In this document: piece by piece, positions 18,697 through 27,446 of the stretch
Layout of the letters: each line of letters starts with the position of its first letter
How positions within the stretch are numbered: position 1 is the stretch's first letter
Assembly: GCF_029624125.1 (NCBI RefSeq)
Contig: NZ_JARSBN010000002.1
Span: 434,001 to 498,000, forward strand
Origin: Winogradskyella marincola
Lineage (GTDB): Bacteria > Bacteroidota > Bacteroidia > Flavobacteriales > Flavobacteriaceae
Direction: 5' to 3'
DNA length: 64,000 bases
Made by a program: the position numbers and the translations under genes
Notes under the pieces: model-generated
What the model was told of the DNA's origin: nothing
Seen by the model: the letters and a program-made list of their open reading frames with translations, nothing else
Database searches by the model: none

Positions 18697-20979
18697 ATGT
18701 TTCTTAAAATTAAATTATTCGCATTCTTAGTCATAGCTATGTTAGGTCTTCTAAGTCAGAGTGTCTATGCGCAAGCAAAGACCTCAGAATTGAGAGTAGA
18801 ACAAAAAGTAGATTCATTATTAGCCCTAATGACAGTTGAAGAAAAAGTAGGACAAATGAATCTTTATAATGGTTTTTGGAATGTTACAGGTCCTGCACCA
18901 GAGCATGGAGGTGCAGCCATTAAATACAAACATTTAAAAAATGGTTGGGTTGGTGCGATGCTTAATGTAAGAGGTACAGAAGAGGTAAATAAAGTACAAC
19001 GTATTGCGGTTGAAGAATCGCGCTTAGGTATTCCGCTTTTAATAGGTTTTGATGTAATTCATGGTTATAAAACCTTAAGTCCAATTCCTTTGGCGGAGTC
19101 TGCAAGTTGGGACCTCGAGGCTATAAAAGCATCGGCACGTATTGCGGCTATAGAGGCCTCTTCAGCTGGTATAAACTGGACCTTTGCGCCAATGGTTGAT
19201 GTGTCTAGAGATGCACGTTGGGGACGGGTTATGGAAGGTGCAGGTGAAGATCCTTTTTTAGGAAGTCTTATTGCAACAGCTCGTGTTAATGGGTTTCAAG
19301 GGACCAACTTATCCGACGCCAATACCATTGCGGCCTGTGCTAAACATTTTGCAGGTTATGGTTTTGCTGAAGCTGGGAAGGAATACAATACCGTTGATGT
19401 TGGTCTTTCTACGCTTTACAATACCATTTTACCGCCTTTTAAAGCAGCAGAAGAAGCAGGAGTAAAAACCTTTATGAATTCGTTTAATGATTTAAATGGA
19501 GTTCCGGTAACAGCAAGTGAATTTTTACAAAGAGACATTTTAAAAAATGGATGGGACTTCAATGGCTTTGTGGTTTCAGATTGGGCTTCTATGAACGAAT
19601 TAATTTCTTGGGGAGTTGCTAAAGATAAAAAGGAGGCAGCAAAATTAGCTATTACTGCTGGCTCAGATATGGATATGGAAGGACATGTGTATATCAAAGC
19701 ATTAGTTGATTTAATAAACGAAGGAACTGTTGATATAGAATTACTTAATGATGCAGTAAGAAGAATTCTTCGCGTTAAGTATGAATTAGGGCTGTTTGAT
19801 AATCCGTATAAATACGGCAATAAAATTGATGAAGAAAAGCGAACTAGTAGCCAAGCACATCACGAATCTGTGCTAGATATGGCTAAGAAATCCATAGTAT
19901 TATTAAAGAATGAAGGACAACTTCTTCCTCTAAAGAAAAAAGGGCAACGTATTGCATTAATAGGCGATTTAGCGAATGATAAATCGAGCCCTTTAGGAAG
20001 CTGGAGATTGGCTTCTGATGAAGAAACGGCAGTGTCTGTATTAGAAGGAATGCAGAAGTATAAAAGCAATACACTTAGCTTTAGTAAGGGTCCAGTAGTG
20101 TTTAAAGGCACATCAACCTTTTTAAAAGAATTAGATATTAATACTACAGATTATACAGGCTTTAAAGAGGCAGTAGAGACGGCAAAAAACGCAGATGTTG
20201 TGGTTATGGTACTTGGAGAACATGGTTTTCAGAGTGGTGAAGGACGCAGTAGAACAAATTTACAATTACCAGGGCTACAACAAGAATTACTAGAAAAAGT
20301 ATATGAAGTCAATCAAAATATAGTACTGGTTTTAAATAATGGAAGACCACTTGCAATAACTTGGGCGGCTGAACATATTCCTACAATTGTCGAAGCTTGG
20401 CAATTAGGTACAGAAACAGGTAATGCAGTAGCACAAGTGTTGTATGGTGATTATAATCCTAGTGGAAAGCTTCCAATGACCTTTCCGAGAAACGTTGGAC
20501 AGGTGCCAATCTATTATAATTATAAAAATACAGGAAGACCAATCGATAAGGATAACAATGTTTTTTACTCACACTATTCTGACGTCGAAAAAACACCTCT
20601 ATTTGTTTTTGGGCATGGATTGAGTTATACCGAATTTGAATACTCAAATTTAAAAGTTACAAACACCTATAAAACGAATAAAGAAGTTACAGTAACTTTT
20701 GATTTAAAGAATGTTGGTAATAGAACAGGGAAAGAAGTTGCGCAATTATATATCAGAGATTTGGTAGGAAGTATAACAAGACCAATTAAAGAGCTTAAAG
20801 GTTTTAAACTTGTAGAATTGAAACCTGGCGAAACAGAAAAAATAACTTTTGTGCTGTCTAGCAAAGAATTGGGCTTTTATAATAACAAACAACAGTTTAA
20901 TGTTGAGTTAGGTGACTTTAAAATATTTATTGGAGGAAGTTCAGAGACAGTATTAGAAGGTGATTTTATTTTGAAATAA
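18697..20979 (+). CDS. bglX: Glycoside hydrolase family 3 beta-glucosidase
   Basis: A 760-residue periplasmic GH3 close in length and motifs to E. coli BglX, hydrolysing terminal beta-glucosidic links of imported oligosaccharides. The signal peptide ends in SVYAQ. Motifs are GFDVIHGYKTLSPIPL, FAPMVDVSRDARWGRVMEGA, CAKHFAGYG and VVSDWASM with nucleophile Asp295. A C-terminal domain (GEHGFQSGEGRSRTNLQLP, likely acid/base region) and an FnIII-like end (VGNRTGKEVAQLYIRDLVGS) follow. It has a signal-peptidase-I type leader, unlike the lipoprotein GH3 at 2251, so the two may sit in different places. It lies behind a terminator and lacks the CACCCCT site of the other PUL promoters, so it may be separately transcribed. 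Confidence 0.92.
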   Translation: MFLKIKLFAFLVIAMLGLLSQSVYAQAKTSELRVEQKVDSLLALMTVEEKVGQMNLYNGFWNVTGPAPEHGGAAIKYKHLKNGWVGAMLNVRGTEEVNKVQRIAVEESRLGIPLLIGFDVIHGYKTLSPIPLAESASWDLEAIKASARIAAIEASSAGINWTFAPMVDVSRDARWGRVMEGAGEDPFLGSLIATARVNGFQGTNLSDANTIAACAKHFAGYGFAEAGKEYNTVDVGLSTLYNTILPPFKAAEEAGVKTFMNSFNDLNGVPVTASEFLQRDILKNGWDFNGFVVSDWASMNELISWGVAKDKKEAAKLAITAGSDMDMEGHVYIKALVDLINEGTVDIELLNDAVRRILRVKYELGLFDNPYKYGNKIDEEKRTSSQAHHESVLDMAKKSIVLLKNEGQLLPLKKKGQRIALIGDLANDKSSPLGSWRLASDEETAVSVLEGMQKYKSNTLSFSKGPVVFKGTSTFLKELDINTTDYTGFKEAVETAKNADVVVMVLGEHGFQSGEGRSRTNLQLPGLQQELLEKVYEVNQNIVLVLNNGRPLAITWAAEHIPTIVEAWQLGTETGNAVAQVLYGDYNPSGKLPMTFPRNVGQVPIYYNYKNTGRPIDKDNNVFYSHYSDVEKTPLFVFGHGLSYTEFEYSNLKVTNTYKTNKEVTVTFDLKNVGNRTGKEVAQLYIRDLVGSITRPIKELKGFKLVELKPGETEKITFVLSSKELGFYNNKQQFNVELGDFKIFIGGSSETVLEGDFILK

Positions 20980-21404
20980 GTTATTCTTCGGGTTTTTGTT
21001 AACGAAAACAAAAATGATATCATCTATTAATATTTCAGTAAAAATTCTCATGGATAGGTAAACATACAACTGAATTTTTGGTATATGATATTGCGGGATA
21101 TTACACATTATCTAGTCTATAATATTTTGGTTAGGACCATATATTAAGTCTCAGAGGTTTTAAATTTATTTTATTGCGACTCAATAACAGCAGTTCTTCA
21201 ATTTAGATTGATTTAGTTTTTTTGAGAATAGGAATTAATATTATATTTGCGTTAAATGTTAGTGAAAATTGTGCATATCTTCCCTAGTTTTAGCACATTT
21301 TAAGCATTTCATCGATAATATTTGCCGTTAAAAGACGTTTTTTGTTTAAAATTGTTTTGTTAGAATTGTTTTTTTGTTACATTTACGAACCCTTATTAGA
21401 TAAT
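20980..21404. other. 425-bp spacer with a promoter and no gene
   Basis: I find no convincing coding sequence. An A/T-only stem (TTTTTGTT with AACAAAAA, 20993-21014) follows bglX and may be a weak terminator. A promoter-like pair lies at 21222-21249. The 155 bases between that promoter and the next ATG could be a leader or a small RNA, but nothing shows this directly. Confidence 0.4.
21222..21249 (+). promoter_or_regulatory. Bacteroidota-type promoter upstream of the PID-CTERM gene
   Basis: TTG at 21222-21224, a 17-bp spacer and TATATTTG at 21242-21249 fit the TTG / TAnnTTTG consensus of the phylum. A second octamer-like TACATTTA lies nearer the gene, around 21377-21384, so the true start of transcription is uncertain. 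Confidence 0.5.
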
Positions 21405-21605
21405 ATGAAGAATAGAAATCTACTTATACTAATCTTGTTTTTATTCATGGGTTATGCTGCCGTGGCCCAAGGGTCTACACCTCCGCCACCAATGCCACCA
21501 CCTCCACCAGGTTTTCCAATTGATGGAGGAATAGTTCTATTGTTTATAATTGCTTTTAGTTTTGGAATTTATAAAGCTGTGAAAATTTCTAAGAAAGCAG
21601 CTTAA
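21405..21605 (+). CDS. PID-CTERM mini-protein with poly-proline stretch
   Basis: A 66-residue membrane-associated protein. The ATG at 21405 gives a signal peptide (MKNRNLLILILFLFMGYAAVAQ), whereas the longer frame from 21342 has a non-signal extension. A proline run (PPPPMPPPPPGFP) leads into P-I-D-G-G, then a hydrophobic segment (IVLLFIIAFSFGIYKAV) and a basic end (KISKKAA). This is the layout of the PID-CTERM sorting tails found in many short Bacteroidota proteins, in which almost the whole mature protein is tail. No sorting enzyme is encoded nearby. Its stop codon overlaps the stop of the opposing ribE gene by 4 bp. Biological role unknown. Confidence 0.75.
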   Translation: MKNRNLLILILFLFMGYAAVAQGSTPPPPMPPPPPGFPIDGGIVLLFIIAFSFGIYKAVKISKKAA

Positions 21606-22192
21606 TTTCGTAAGTCATTTAGGCGTTTTACATATTTACCTATAACATCAAACTCTAAGTTTACAGTATCACTTGTTTTAAGTTTATTAAAGGTAGTGTG
21701 CTCGTATGTATAAGGAATTATAGCTACCGAGAACTCATTTATTTTAGAATTAACAACAGTAAGACTTACTCCATTTACAGTAACAGAACCTTTTTCTATG
21801 GTAATATTATTTAGTGATTTATCATATCTAAATGTAAAAATCCAACTACCATTTTCTTCAATAATAGAGATGCATTCTGCTGTTTGGTCAACATGGCCTT
21901 GTACAATATGTCCATCTAAACGATCTCCTAATTTCATAGCGCGTTCTATGTTTACAAGATCACCTGTTTTTAGCTTTCCTAAGTTAGTTTTGTCTAAAGT
22001 TTCTTTAATTGCTGTCACTGTATAATTATCTGCATCAATAGAAACTACAGTTAAGCAAACACCATTATGCGCAACACTTTGGTCTATTTTTAGTTCAGAA
22101 GTTATTGAGGTTTGTACTGTGATATGAAGATTTTCGCCTTCAGTTTTAAGATTTTTTATGGTTCCTAAATCTTCAATTATACCTGTAAACAT
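21602..22192 (-). CDS. ribE: Riboflavin synthase (alpha subunit)
   Basis: Converts two molecules of 6,7-dimethyl-8-ribityllumazine to riboflavin in the cytoplasm. The 196-residue protein starts with the invariant MFTGIIEDLG. It has two lumazine-binding repeats, the first with NGVCLTV and the second with GSVTVNGVSLTVV, joined by RLDGHIVQGHVDQT. Length is normal. It is divergent from pdxA and convergent with the PID-CTERM gene, whose stop codon it overlaps. No FMN riboswitch is visible upstream. A TAACTTTG element at 22233-22226 probably drives it. Confidence 0.96.
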   Translation of the reverse strand: MFTGIIEDLGTIKNLKTEGENLHITVQTSITSELKIDQSVAHNGVCLTVVSIDADNYTVTAIKETLDKTNLGKLKTGDLVNIERAMKLGDRLDGHIVQGHVDQTAECISIIEENGSWIFTFRYDKSLNNITIEKGSVTVNGVSLTVVNSKINEFSVAIIPYTYEHTTFNKLKTSDTVNLEFDVIGKYVKRLNDLRN

Positions 22193-22211
22193 TGTATCCG
22201 CTTTATTTAGT

Positions 22212-22233
22212 TAAATTTGCATTTGCAAAGTTA
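22212..22233. promoter_or_regulatory. Divergent -7 elements between ribE and pdxA
   Basis: TAAATTTG on the plus strand (22212-22219) faces pdxA. TAACTTTG on the minus strand (22233-22226) faces ribE. Both fit TAnnTTTG exactly and are only 6 bp apart. No clear -33 TTG is seen for either. Confidence 0.45.
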
Positions 22234-22288
22234 AGTACACAATTTAATACCATTGTACGTTTTAATAAAAAAATAGGATAATTGCAAT

Positions 22289-23329
22289 ATGAAGAAAGAC
22301 GAAAAAGTTATTGTAGGAATTTCGGTTGGAGATCTAAATGGTATTGGGCCAGAAATTATTATAAAAGCTTATGAAGACAATAGGTCTTTAGAACTTAGTA
22401 CTCCGGTAATATTTGCATCAGGAAAGACCATGCAGTTCTTTAAGAATTATTTTAAAAGCAAAATAAATTTTTTCAGTATAGATTCCCCAGAAAAAGTAGT
22501 TCATGGTAAGGTAAATGTTGTTAATGTATGGAAAGAGTCTGTAAAAATAGATTTTGGTAAAGAGAGCAAAAAAATAGGAGAGTATGCAATAAGGTCTCTT
22601 GAAGCTGCTACCAATGCACTAAAAAAAGGATCAATTGATGTTTTGGTTACAGCTCCAATTAACAAGCACAACATTCAATCCGAAAAATTTAATTTTCCAG
22701 GGCACACAGACTATTTAGCAAAAGCATTAAACGGAAAAAGTTTAATGTTTATGGTGGCTGGAGATTTGCGTGTAGGGTTGCTTACAGACCATGTACCTCT
22801 TAAAGATGCCGCAAAACATATAACAGAAAAGTTAGTAAGAGAAAAAATTACGACAGTCACAAATTCGCTTAAGCAAGATTTTGGCATAGGTAAACCTAGA
22901 GTAGCAGTATTAGCTATTAATCCACATGCAGGAGATAATGGTGTTATAGGCAAAGAAGATGACCTTGTATTAAGGCCAGCATTAGAAAAAATAAGAAACG
23001 AAGGGAGTTTGGTTTATGGTCCGTATTCAGCAGACAGTTTTTTTGGTTCTAATAATTACAAAAGTTTTGATGCCGTCATAGCATCTTATCACGATCAAGG
23101 ATTAATCCCTTTTAAAACTATAGCGTTTGGTGGAGGTGTAAACTACACGGCAGGACTTAATAAAGTAAGAACTTCTCCAGATCATGGAACAGCCTACGAA
23201 ATAGCTGGAAAAGGTATAGCCGACGAAAACTCCTTTGTACAAGCTATTTATACTGCTATTAAAATTTTTAAGAAGAGAGAAGAATATAATTATTACTCAA
23301 AAAACCCTTTAAAAAAAGCGTCAAAATAG
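22289..23329 (+). CDS. pdxA: 4-hydroxythreonine-4-phosphate dehydrogenase
   Basis: Oxidises 4-phosphohydroxy-L-threonine with NAD in pyridoxal 5'-phosphate synthesis, in the cytoplasm. The 346-residue protein opens with GISVGDLNGIGPEIIIKA. It contains TAPINKHNIQ, the metal-ligand region FPGHTDYLAKAL, AINPHAGDNGVIGKE, SYHDQGLIPFK and the C-terminal RTSPDHGTAYEIAGKG. All are family signatures in the usual order, and length is normal. It precedes yceD-rpmF with a 79-bp gap holding a promoter. Confidence 0.96.
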   Translation: MKKDEKVIVGISVGDLNGIGPEIIIKAYEDNRSLELSTPVIFASGKTMQFFKNYFKSKINFFSIDSPEKVVHGKVNVVNVWKESVKIDFGKESKKIGEYAIRSLEAATNALKKGSIDVLVTAPINKHNIQSEKFNFPGHTDYLAKALNGKSLMFMVAGDLRVGLLTDHVPLKDAAKHITEKLVREKITTVTNSLKQDFGIGKPRVAVLAINPHAGDNGVIGKEDDLVLRPALEKIRNEGSLVYGPYSADSFFGSNNYKSFDAVIASYHDQGLIPFKTIAFGGGVNYTAGLNKVRTSPDHGTAYEIAGKGIADENSFVQAIYTAIKIFKKREEYNYYSKNPLKKASK

Positions 23330-23378
23330 ATATTAACAAAATTTGTTGATATCTAGGCTTTAAATAAGGAAAAATTTA

Positions 23379-23386
23379 TATATTTG
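23379..23386 (+). promoter_or_regulatory. -7 element of the yceD-rpmF unit
   Basis: TATATTTG fits TAnnTTTG exactly. Transcription would begin near 23393, only about 16 bases before the ATG at 23409. That favours 23409 over the upstream ATG at 23397 as the yceD start. Confidence 0.5.
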
Positions 23387-23408
23387 CAGGCTCAAAATGG
23401 GTGTGGTA

Positions 23409-23948
23409 ATGAAGGCATTAAAAGAATTTACAATTCAATTTGTTGGGTTAAAAGAAGGTGAACACCATTTTGATTATAGCATAGATAGTACGTTCTTTAA
23501 GAATTTTGAATACGAAGAATTTAATGAGGTTGATATAAATATTGACTTAAAATTCATTAAAAAATCAACGTTATTAGAATTATATTTTGACGCATCTGGA
23601 TTTGTAAATGTTAATTGTGATCTTACAAATGAACCTTACAACCAGAACATCCAAGACCAATTTAAACTAGTAGTAAAATTTGGTGCAGAATATAATGATG
23701 AGAATGAAGATATTTTAATTATACCACACGGAGAGTATGAAATTAATGTAGCTCAATATATTTATGAGCTTATTGTTTTAGCAGTACCAGCCAAGCGAGT
23801 ACATCCAGGTATAGAAGATGGTACATTAAAATCTGAAATACTTTCAAAATTAGAAGAATTGAGCCCTAAAGAGGTGAATGAAGATAAAGCATCGGAGGAG
23901 ATAGACCCTCGTTGGAATAATTTAAAAAAACTATTAACGGATAAATAA
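23409..23948 (+). CDS. YceD/DUF177 family protein
   Basis: A 179-residue cytoplasmic protein of the DUF177 (YceD) family, which is linked to 23S rRNA metabolism in other organisms and is nearly always encoded next to rpmF. The start [19 protein letters not shown] is the usual one for Flavobacteriaceae; an ATG four codons upstream (23397) would sit almost on the predicted transcription start. Family features are the central [10 protein letters not shown], where the second cysteine of the usual pair is absent, and the acidic C-terminal part ending [14 protein letters not shown]. It is followed after 8 bp by rpmF. Confidence 0.88.
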   Translation: MKALKEFTIQFVGLKEGEHHFDYSIDSTFFKNFEYEEFNEVDINIDLKFIKKSTLLELYFDASGFVNVNCDLTNEPYNQNIQDQFKLVVKFGAEYNDENEDILIIPHGEYEINVAQYIYELIVLAVPAKRVHPGIEDGTLKSEILSKLEELSPKEVNEDKASEEIDPRWNNLKKLLTDK

Positions 23949-23956
23949 CATTTAAA

Positions 23957-24160
23957 ATGGCACATCCAAAACGTAAAATATCTAAAACAAGAAGAGATAA
24001 AAGAAGAACACATTACAAAGCTTCTGTACCTCAAATAGCTACTTGCCCAACTACTGGTGAGCCACACTTATACCATAGAGCACACTGGCACGAAGGAAAA
24101 TTATACTACAGAGGACAAGTATTAATTGACAACTCTACAGAAGAAGAAAATTTAGCATAA
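23957..24160 (+). CDS. rpmF: 50S ribosomal protein L32
   Basis: A 67-residue large-subunit ribosomal protein. The start [20 protein letters not shown] and the segment [15 protein letters not shown] are diagnostic. Only one cysteine remains of the zinc-binding set seen in other bacteria, as in the C-minus paralogue type. It is co-transcribed with yceD and followed by a strong terminator. Confidence 0.97.
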   Translation: MAHPKRKISKTRRDKRRTHYKASVPQIATCPTTGEPHLYHRAHWHEGKLYYRGQVLIDNSTEEENLA

Positions 24161-24180
24161 GTATTATGCATGCATACAAT

Positions 24181-24208
24181 AAAACGCTCACTTGTGGGCG
24201 TTTTTTTT
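24181..24208 (+). terminator. Terminator after rpmF
   Basis: AAAACGCTCAC and GTGGGCGTTTT form an 11-bp stem (one G-T pair) with a 2-base loop, followed by eight T in all. It separates yceD-rpmF from fabH. Confidence 0.9.
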
Positions 24209-24338
24209 GTTTAAATTTTCTGAATAAGTGAAAAACCACTTAATTTGCATAATTATTTGCCAAAAAATGATAAAAACAGAATAAAAACAGTTCTTTTTTA
24301 TCATTTTTCAATACTTTTAATTAATCTAAAAGCTAATA

Positions 24339-25337
24339 ATGAGTAAAATCACAGCGGCAATAACAGCTGTAGGAGGTTATCTACCAGACTACGTGCTTTC
24401 TAACAAGATATTAGAAACCATGGTAGAAACCAACGACGAATGGATAACTACGCGTACTGGTATTAAAGAACGCAGAATCCTAAAAGAAGAAGGTAAAGGA
24501 ACATCATTTTTAGCCATAAAGGCAGCTGAAGATTTAATTCAAAAAACAGGGTTAAATCCAGAGGAGATAGATTTGGTTATTGTTTCTACAGCAACACCAG
24601 ATATGAAAGCAGCTTCAACAGCAGCTTATACAGCTACTCAGATAGGTGCAGTTAATGCATTTTCTTACGATTTAGAAGCGGCATGTTCTAGTTTCCTTTT
24701 TGGTATGTCTACAGCAGCAGCATATATAGAATCTGGTAGATACAAAAAAATTCTTCTCATAGGCGCAGACAAAAATTCATCTTTTATAAATTACAAAGAT
24801 AGAGCAACATGTATCATTTTTGGAGATGGAGCAGGTGCTGTATTATTTGAACCTAACGAAGAAGGATTAGGATTACAAGATGAGTTGCTTAGAAGCAATG
24901 GAGAAGGCCGTGATTTTTTACAAGCTACTTATGGAGGTTCTTCATATCCAATGACACAAGAAGCTTTCGATGAAGGCAAGCACTACGTTTTTCAAGATGG
25001 AAGAACAGTGTTTAAAAATGCTGTATTTAACATGGCAGACGTAGCAGAGCGTATCTTAAAAAGAAACAACTTAACAAATAATGATATTTCTTGGTTAGTT
25101 GCGCATCAGGCAAACAAAAGAATAATTGATGCCACAGCACAGCGTATTAATCTAGAAGATGAAAAAGTAATGATGAATATAGAAAAGTACGGAAATACAA
25201 CTTCCGCAACACTACCGTTATTACTTAATGATTACGAATCTCAACTTAAAAAAGGGGACAACTTAATCTTTGCCGCCTTTGGTGGTGGGTTTACTTGGGG
25301 TTCTATCTATTTTAAATGGGCATATAACCCTAAATAA
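24339..25337 (+). CDS. fabH: 3-oxoacyl-[ACP] synthase III
   Basis: Starts fatty-acid synthesis by condensing acetyl-CoA with malonyl-ACP. The 332-residue protein has the catalytic triad Cys116 (DLEAACSSF), His in VAHQANKRI and Asn in EKYGNTTSAT, with the C-terminal GGGFTWGSIYF. Length is normal. It heads a fabH-accB-accC unit in which the first two acyl-chain steps are grouped. No plsX lies between rpmF and fabH, unlike the enterobacterial order. Confidence 0.96.
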   Translation: MSKITAAITAVGGYLPDYVLSNKILETMVETNDEWITTRTGIKERRILKEEGKGTSFLAIKAAEDLIQKTGLNPEEIDLVIVSTATPDMKAASTAAYTATQIGAVNAFSYDLEAACSSFLFGMSTAAAYIESGRYKKILLIGADKNSSFINYKDRATCIIFGDGAGAVLFEPNEEGLGLQDELLRSNGEGRDFLQATYGGSSYPMTQEAFDEGKHYVFQDGRTVFKNAVFNMADVAERILKRNNLTNNDISWLVAHQANKRIIDATAQRINLEDEKVMMNIEKYGNTTSATLPLLLNDYESQLKKGDNLIFAAFGGGFTWGSIYFKWAYNPK

Positions 25338-25366
25338 AACTAACTAACAAAAACTATTTAAATATT

Positions 25367-25846
25367 ATGGATTTAAAAGAAATTCAGAACTTAATCAAAT
25401 TTGTAGCCAAGTCTGGTGCAAGCGAAGTTAAGTTAGAAATGGATGATGTTAAAATAACAATCAGAACAGGATCAGATAATGAAACAACTATAGTACAACA
25501 AGTACCTGTTCAGGCAGCACCAGTTGTTCAACAACAAGCGCCAGCTCCTGTAGCAGTAGCACCAGAAGTTCCTGTAGCATCCGCACCAGTAAACGACGAC
25601 TCTAAATATATTACGGTTAAATCTCCAATAATAGGTACTTTCTATCGTAAGCCAGCTCCAGACAAACCAGTTTTTGTTGAAGTTGGAACAGAGATAAAAG
25701 AAGGTGATGTACTTTGTGTTATTGAAGCAATGAAGTTATTCAATGAGATAGAATCTGAAGTTTCTGGTAAGATTGTAAAAGTCTTAGTAGACGATTCTTC
25801 TCCTGTAGAGTTTGACCAACCGTTATTTTTGGTTGATCCATCATAA
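25367..25846 (+). CDS. accB: Biotin carboxyl carrier protein of acetyl-CoA carboxylase
   Basis: A 159-residue carrier that shuttles carboxyl groups between biotin carboxylase and carboxyltransferase. It has an N-terminal helix (MDLKEIQNLIKFVAKSGASE), a flexible Ala/Pro/Val/Gln linker over about residues 44-75, and a biotinyl domain starting ITVKSPIIGTFYRKPAP. Lys123 in EAMKL is the biotin attachment site. It follows fabH by 29 bp and is separated from accC by an 83-bp spacer that contains an imperfect inverted repeat. Confidence 0.96.
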   Translation: MDLKEIQNLIKFVAKSGASEVKLEMDDVKITIRTGSDNETTIVQQVPVQAAPVVQQQAPAPVAVAPEVPVASAPVNDDSKYITVKSPIIGTFYRKPAPDKPVFVEVGTEIKEGDVLCVIEAMKLFNEIESEVSGKIVKVLVDDSSPVEFDQPLFLVDPS

Positions 25847-25847
25847 C

Positions 25848-25918
25848 AATTGAAAATTCCAATCCACTAATCCCAAACCCAATTATTTGGAATTTGGTGC
25901 TTGGAAGTTGAATTTTTA
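25848..25918. repeat. Imperfect inverted repeat in the accB-accC spacer
   Basis: The spacer is built from variants of TTGGAATTT. AATTGAAAATTCCAATCCAC on the left is roughly complementary to GTGCTTGGAAGTTGAATTTT on the right, and CCAAA/TTTGG pairs lie inside. It lacks a T run and sits inside an operon. It may be a dispersed intergenic element or an RNA-processing hairpin. Confidence 0.4.
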
Positions 25919-25929
25919 AACCAAAAGTT

Positions 25930-27279
25930 ATGTTCAAAAAGATACTTATTGCAAATAGAGGTGAAATAGCACTTCGTGTTATTAGAACCTGTAAAGAAAT
26001 GGGTGTTAAAACAGTTGCTGTATACTCAACAGCAGATGCAGACAGTCTTCATGTTAAGTTTGCAGATGAAGCTGTTTGTATAGGACCAGCACCCAGTAGT
26101 GAATCTTATTTAAAGATTTCAAATATAATAGCAGCAGCAGAAATTACAAATGCAGATGCTATACACCCAGGATACGGTTTCTTATCAGAAAATGCTAAGT
26201 TTTCTAAAATTTGCGAAGAGCACGGTATTAAATTTATCGGAGCTTCTGAAGATATGATCGCTAAAATGGGAGACAAAGCAACTGCAAAAGCAACTATGAA
26301 AGCTGCAGGTGTTCCTTGTGTTCCGGGTAGTGATGGTATTATTGCAGATTACGAAGAGTGTGTTGTACTTGCCGAAGAAGTAGGTTATCCTGTAATGCTA
26401 AAAGCCACAGCAGGTGGTGGAGGTAAAGGTATGCGTGCTGTTTGGAAAAAAGAAGATTTAAAAGCAGCTTGGGATTCTGCAAGACAAGAATCTAAAGCAG
26501 CCTTCGGAAATGACGATATGTACATGGAAAAACTCATTGAAGAGCCAAGACATATCGAAATTCAAATAGTAGGAGACTCAAGAGGTAAAGCTTGTCATTT
26601 ATCAGAAAGAGATTGTTCTGTTCAAAGAAGACACCAAAAGTTAACAGAGGAAGTGCCTTCTCCTTTCATGACAGATAAGCTAAGAGCAAAAATGGGTAAA
26701 GCCGCAGTTAAAGCTGCTGAGTTTATTAAATATGAAGGTGCTGGTACTGTAGAGTTCTTAGTAGATAAGCATAGAAATTTCTACTTTATGGAAATGAATA
26801 CTCGTATTCAAGTTGAGCACCCAATTACAGAACAAGTAATAGACTTTGACTTAATAAGAGAGCAGATTTTAGTTGCTGCAGGAGTTCCAATTTCAGGAAA
26901 GAACTACACGCCAAATTTACATTCTATAGAGTGTAGAATTAATGCTGAAGATCCTTTTAATGATTTTAGACCTTCTCCAGGAAAAATAACAACGCTTCAT
27001 GCACCAGGTGGTCATGGAGTAAGGCTAGATACCCACGTTTATGCAGGTTACAGCATTCCGCCTAACTATGATTCTATGATTGCTAAGTTAATTACAACAG
27101 CGCAAACAAGAGAAGAGGCTATAAATAAAATGAAGCGTGCCTTAGATGAATTTGTAATAGAAGGTATAAAAACTACGATACCATTCCACAGACAGTTAAT
27201 GGAACATCCAGATTATTTAGCAGGTAATTATACTACTAAATTTATGGAAGACTTTAAGATAAAGCACCAAGAAGAATAA
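25930..27279 (+). CDS. accC: Biotin carboxylase subunit of acetyl-CoA carboxylase
   Basis: Carboxylates the biotin of AccB using ATP and bicarbonate. The 449-residue protein has the N-terminal [20 protein letters not shown], the ATP-grasp glycine loop [11 protein letters not shown], the [16 protein letters not shown] and [14 protein letters not shown] motifs with active-site residues, and the C-terminal [16 protein letters not shown]. Length is normal. It is the last gene of the fabH-accB-accC unit and has a strong terminator 4 bp after the stop. Confidence 0.97.
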   Translation: MFKKILIANRGEIALRVIRTCKEMGVKTVAVYSTADADSLHVKFADEAVCIGPAPSSESYLKISNIIAAAEITNADAIHPGYGFLSENAKFSKICEEHGIKFIGASEDMIAKMGDKATAKATMKAAGVPCVPGSDGIIADYEECVVLAEEVGYPVMLKATAGGGGKGMRAVWKKEDLKAAWDSARQESKAAFGNDDMYMEKLIEEPRHIEIQIVGDSRGKACHLSERDCSVQRRHQKLTEEVPSPFMTDKLRAKMGKAAVKAAEFIKYEGAGTVEFLVDKHRNFYFMEMNTRIQVEHPITEQVIDFDLIREQILVAAGVPISGKNYTPNLHSIECRINAEDPFNDFRPSPGKITTLHAPGGHGVRLDTHVYAGYSIPPNYDSMIAKLITTAQTREEAINKMKRALDEFVIEGIKTTIPFHRQLMEHPDYLAGNYTTKFMEDFKIKHQEE

Positions 27280-27282
27280 AGC

Positions 27283-27310
27283 AAAAAAGCGACCATTAGG
27301 TCGCTTTTTT
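27283..27310 (+). terminator. Terminator after accC
   Basis: AAAAAAGCGACC and GGTCGCTTTTTT form a perfect 12-bp stem with a 4-base loop ending in a T run. Confidence 0.92.
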
Positions 27311-27394
27311 TATTTTTTCACATTTCTTGTGATTTACTAATTGTTTGAACTATCTCGTTTTAAATGAGAATATCTCAACGAATTAAGCTTTTTT

Positions 27395-27425
27395 TTGTAA
27401 AGTTTTAAGAGAACTAATACCTTTG
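27395..27425 (+). promoter_or_regulatory. Promoter of the T9SS metalloprotease gene
   Basis: TTG at 27395-27397, a 20-bp spacer and TACCTTTG at 27418-27425 match the Bacteroidota consensus exactly. The likely start of transcription is near 27432, giving a leader of about 15 bases. Confidence 0.7.
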
Positions 27426-27446
27426 CGTTCACAATAAAAATTGTTT

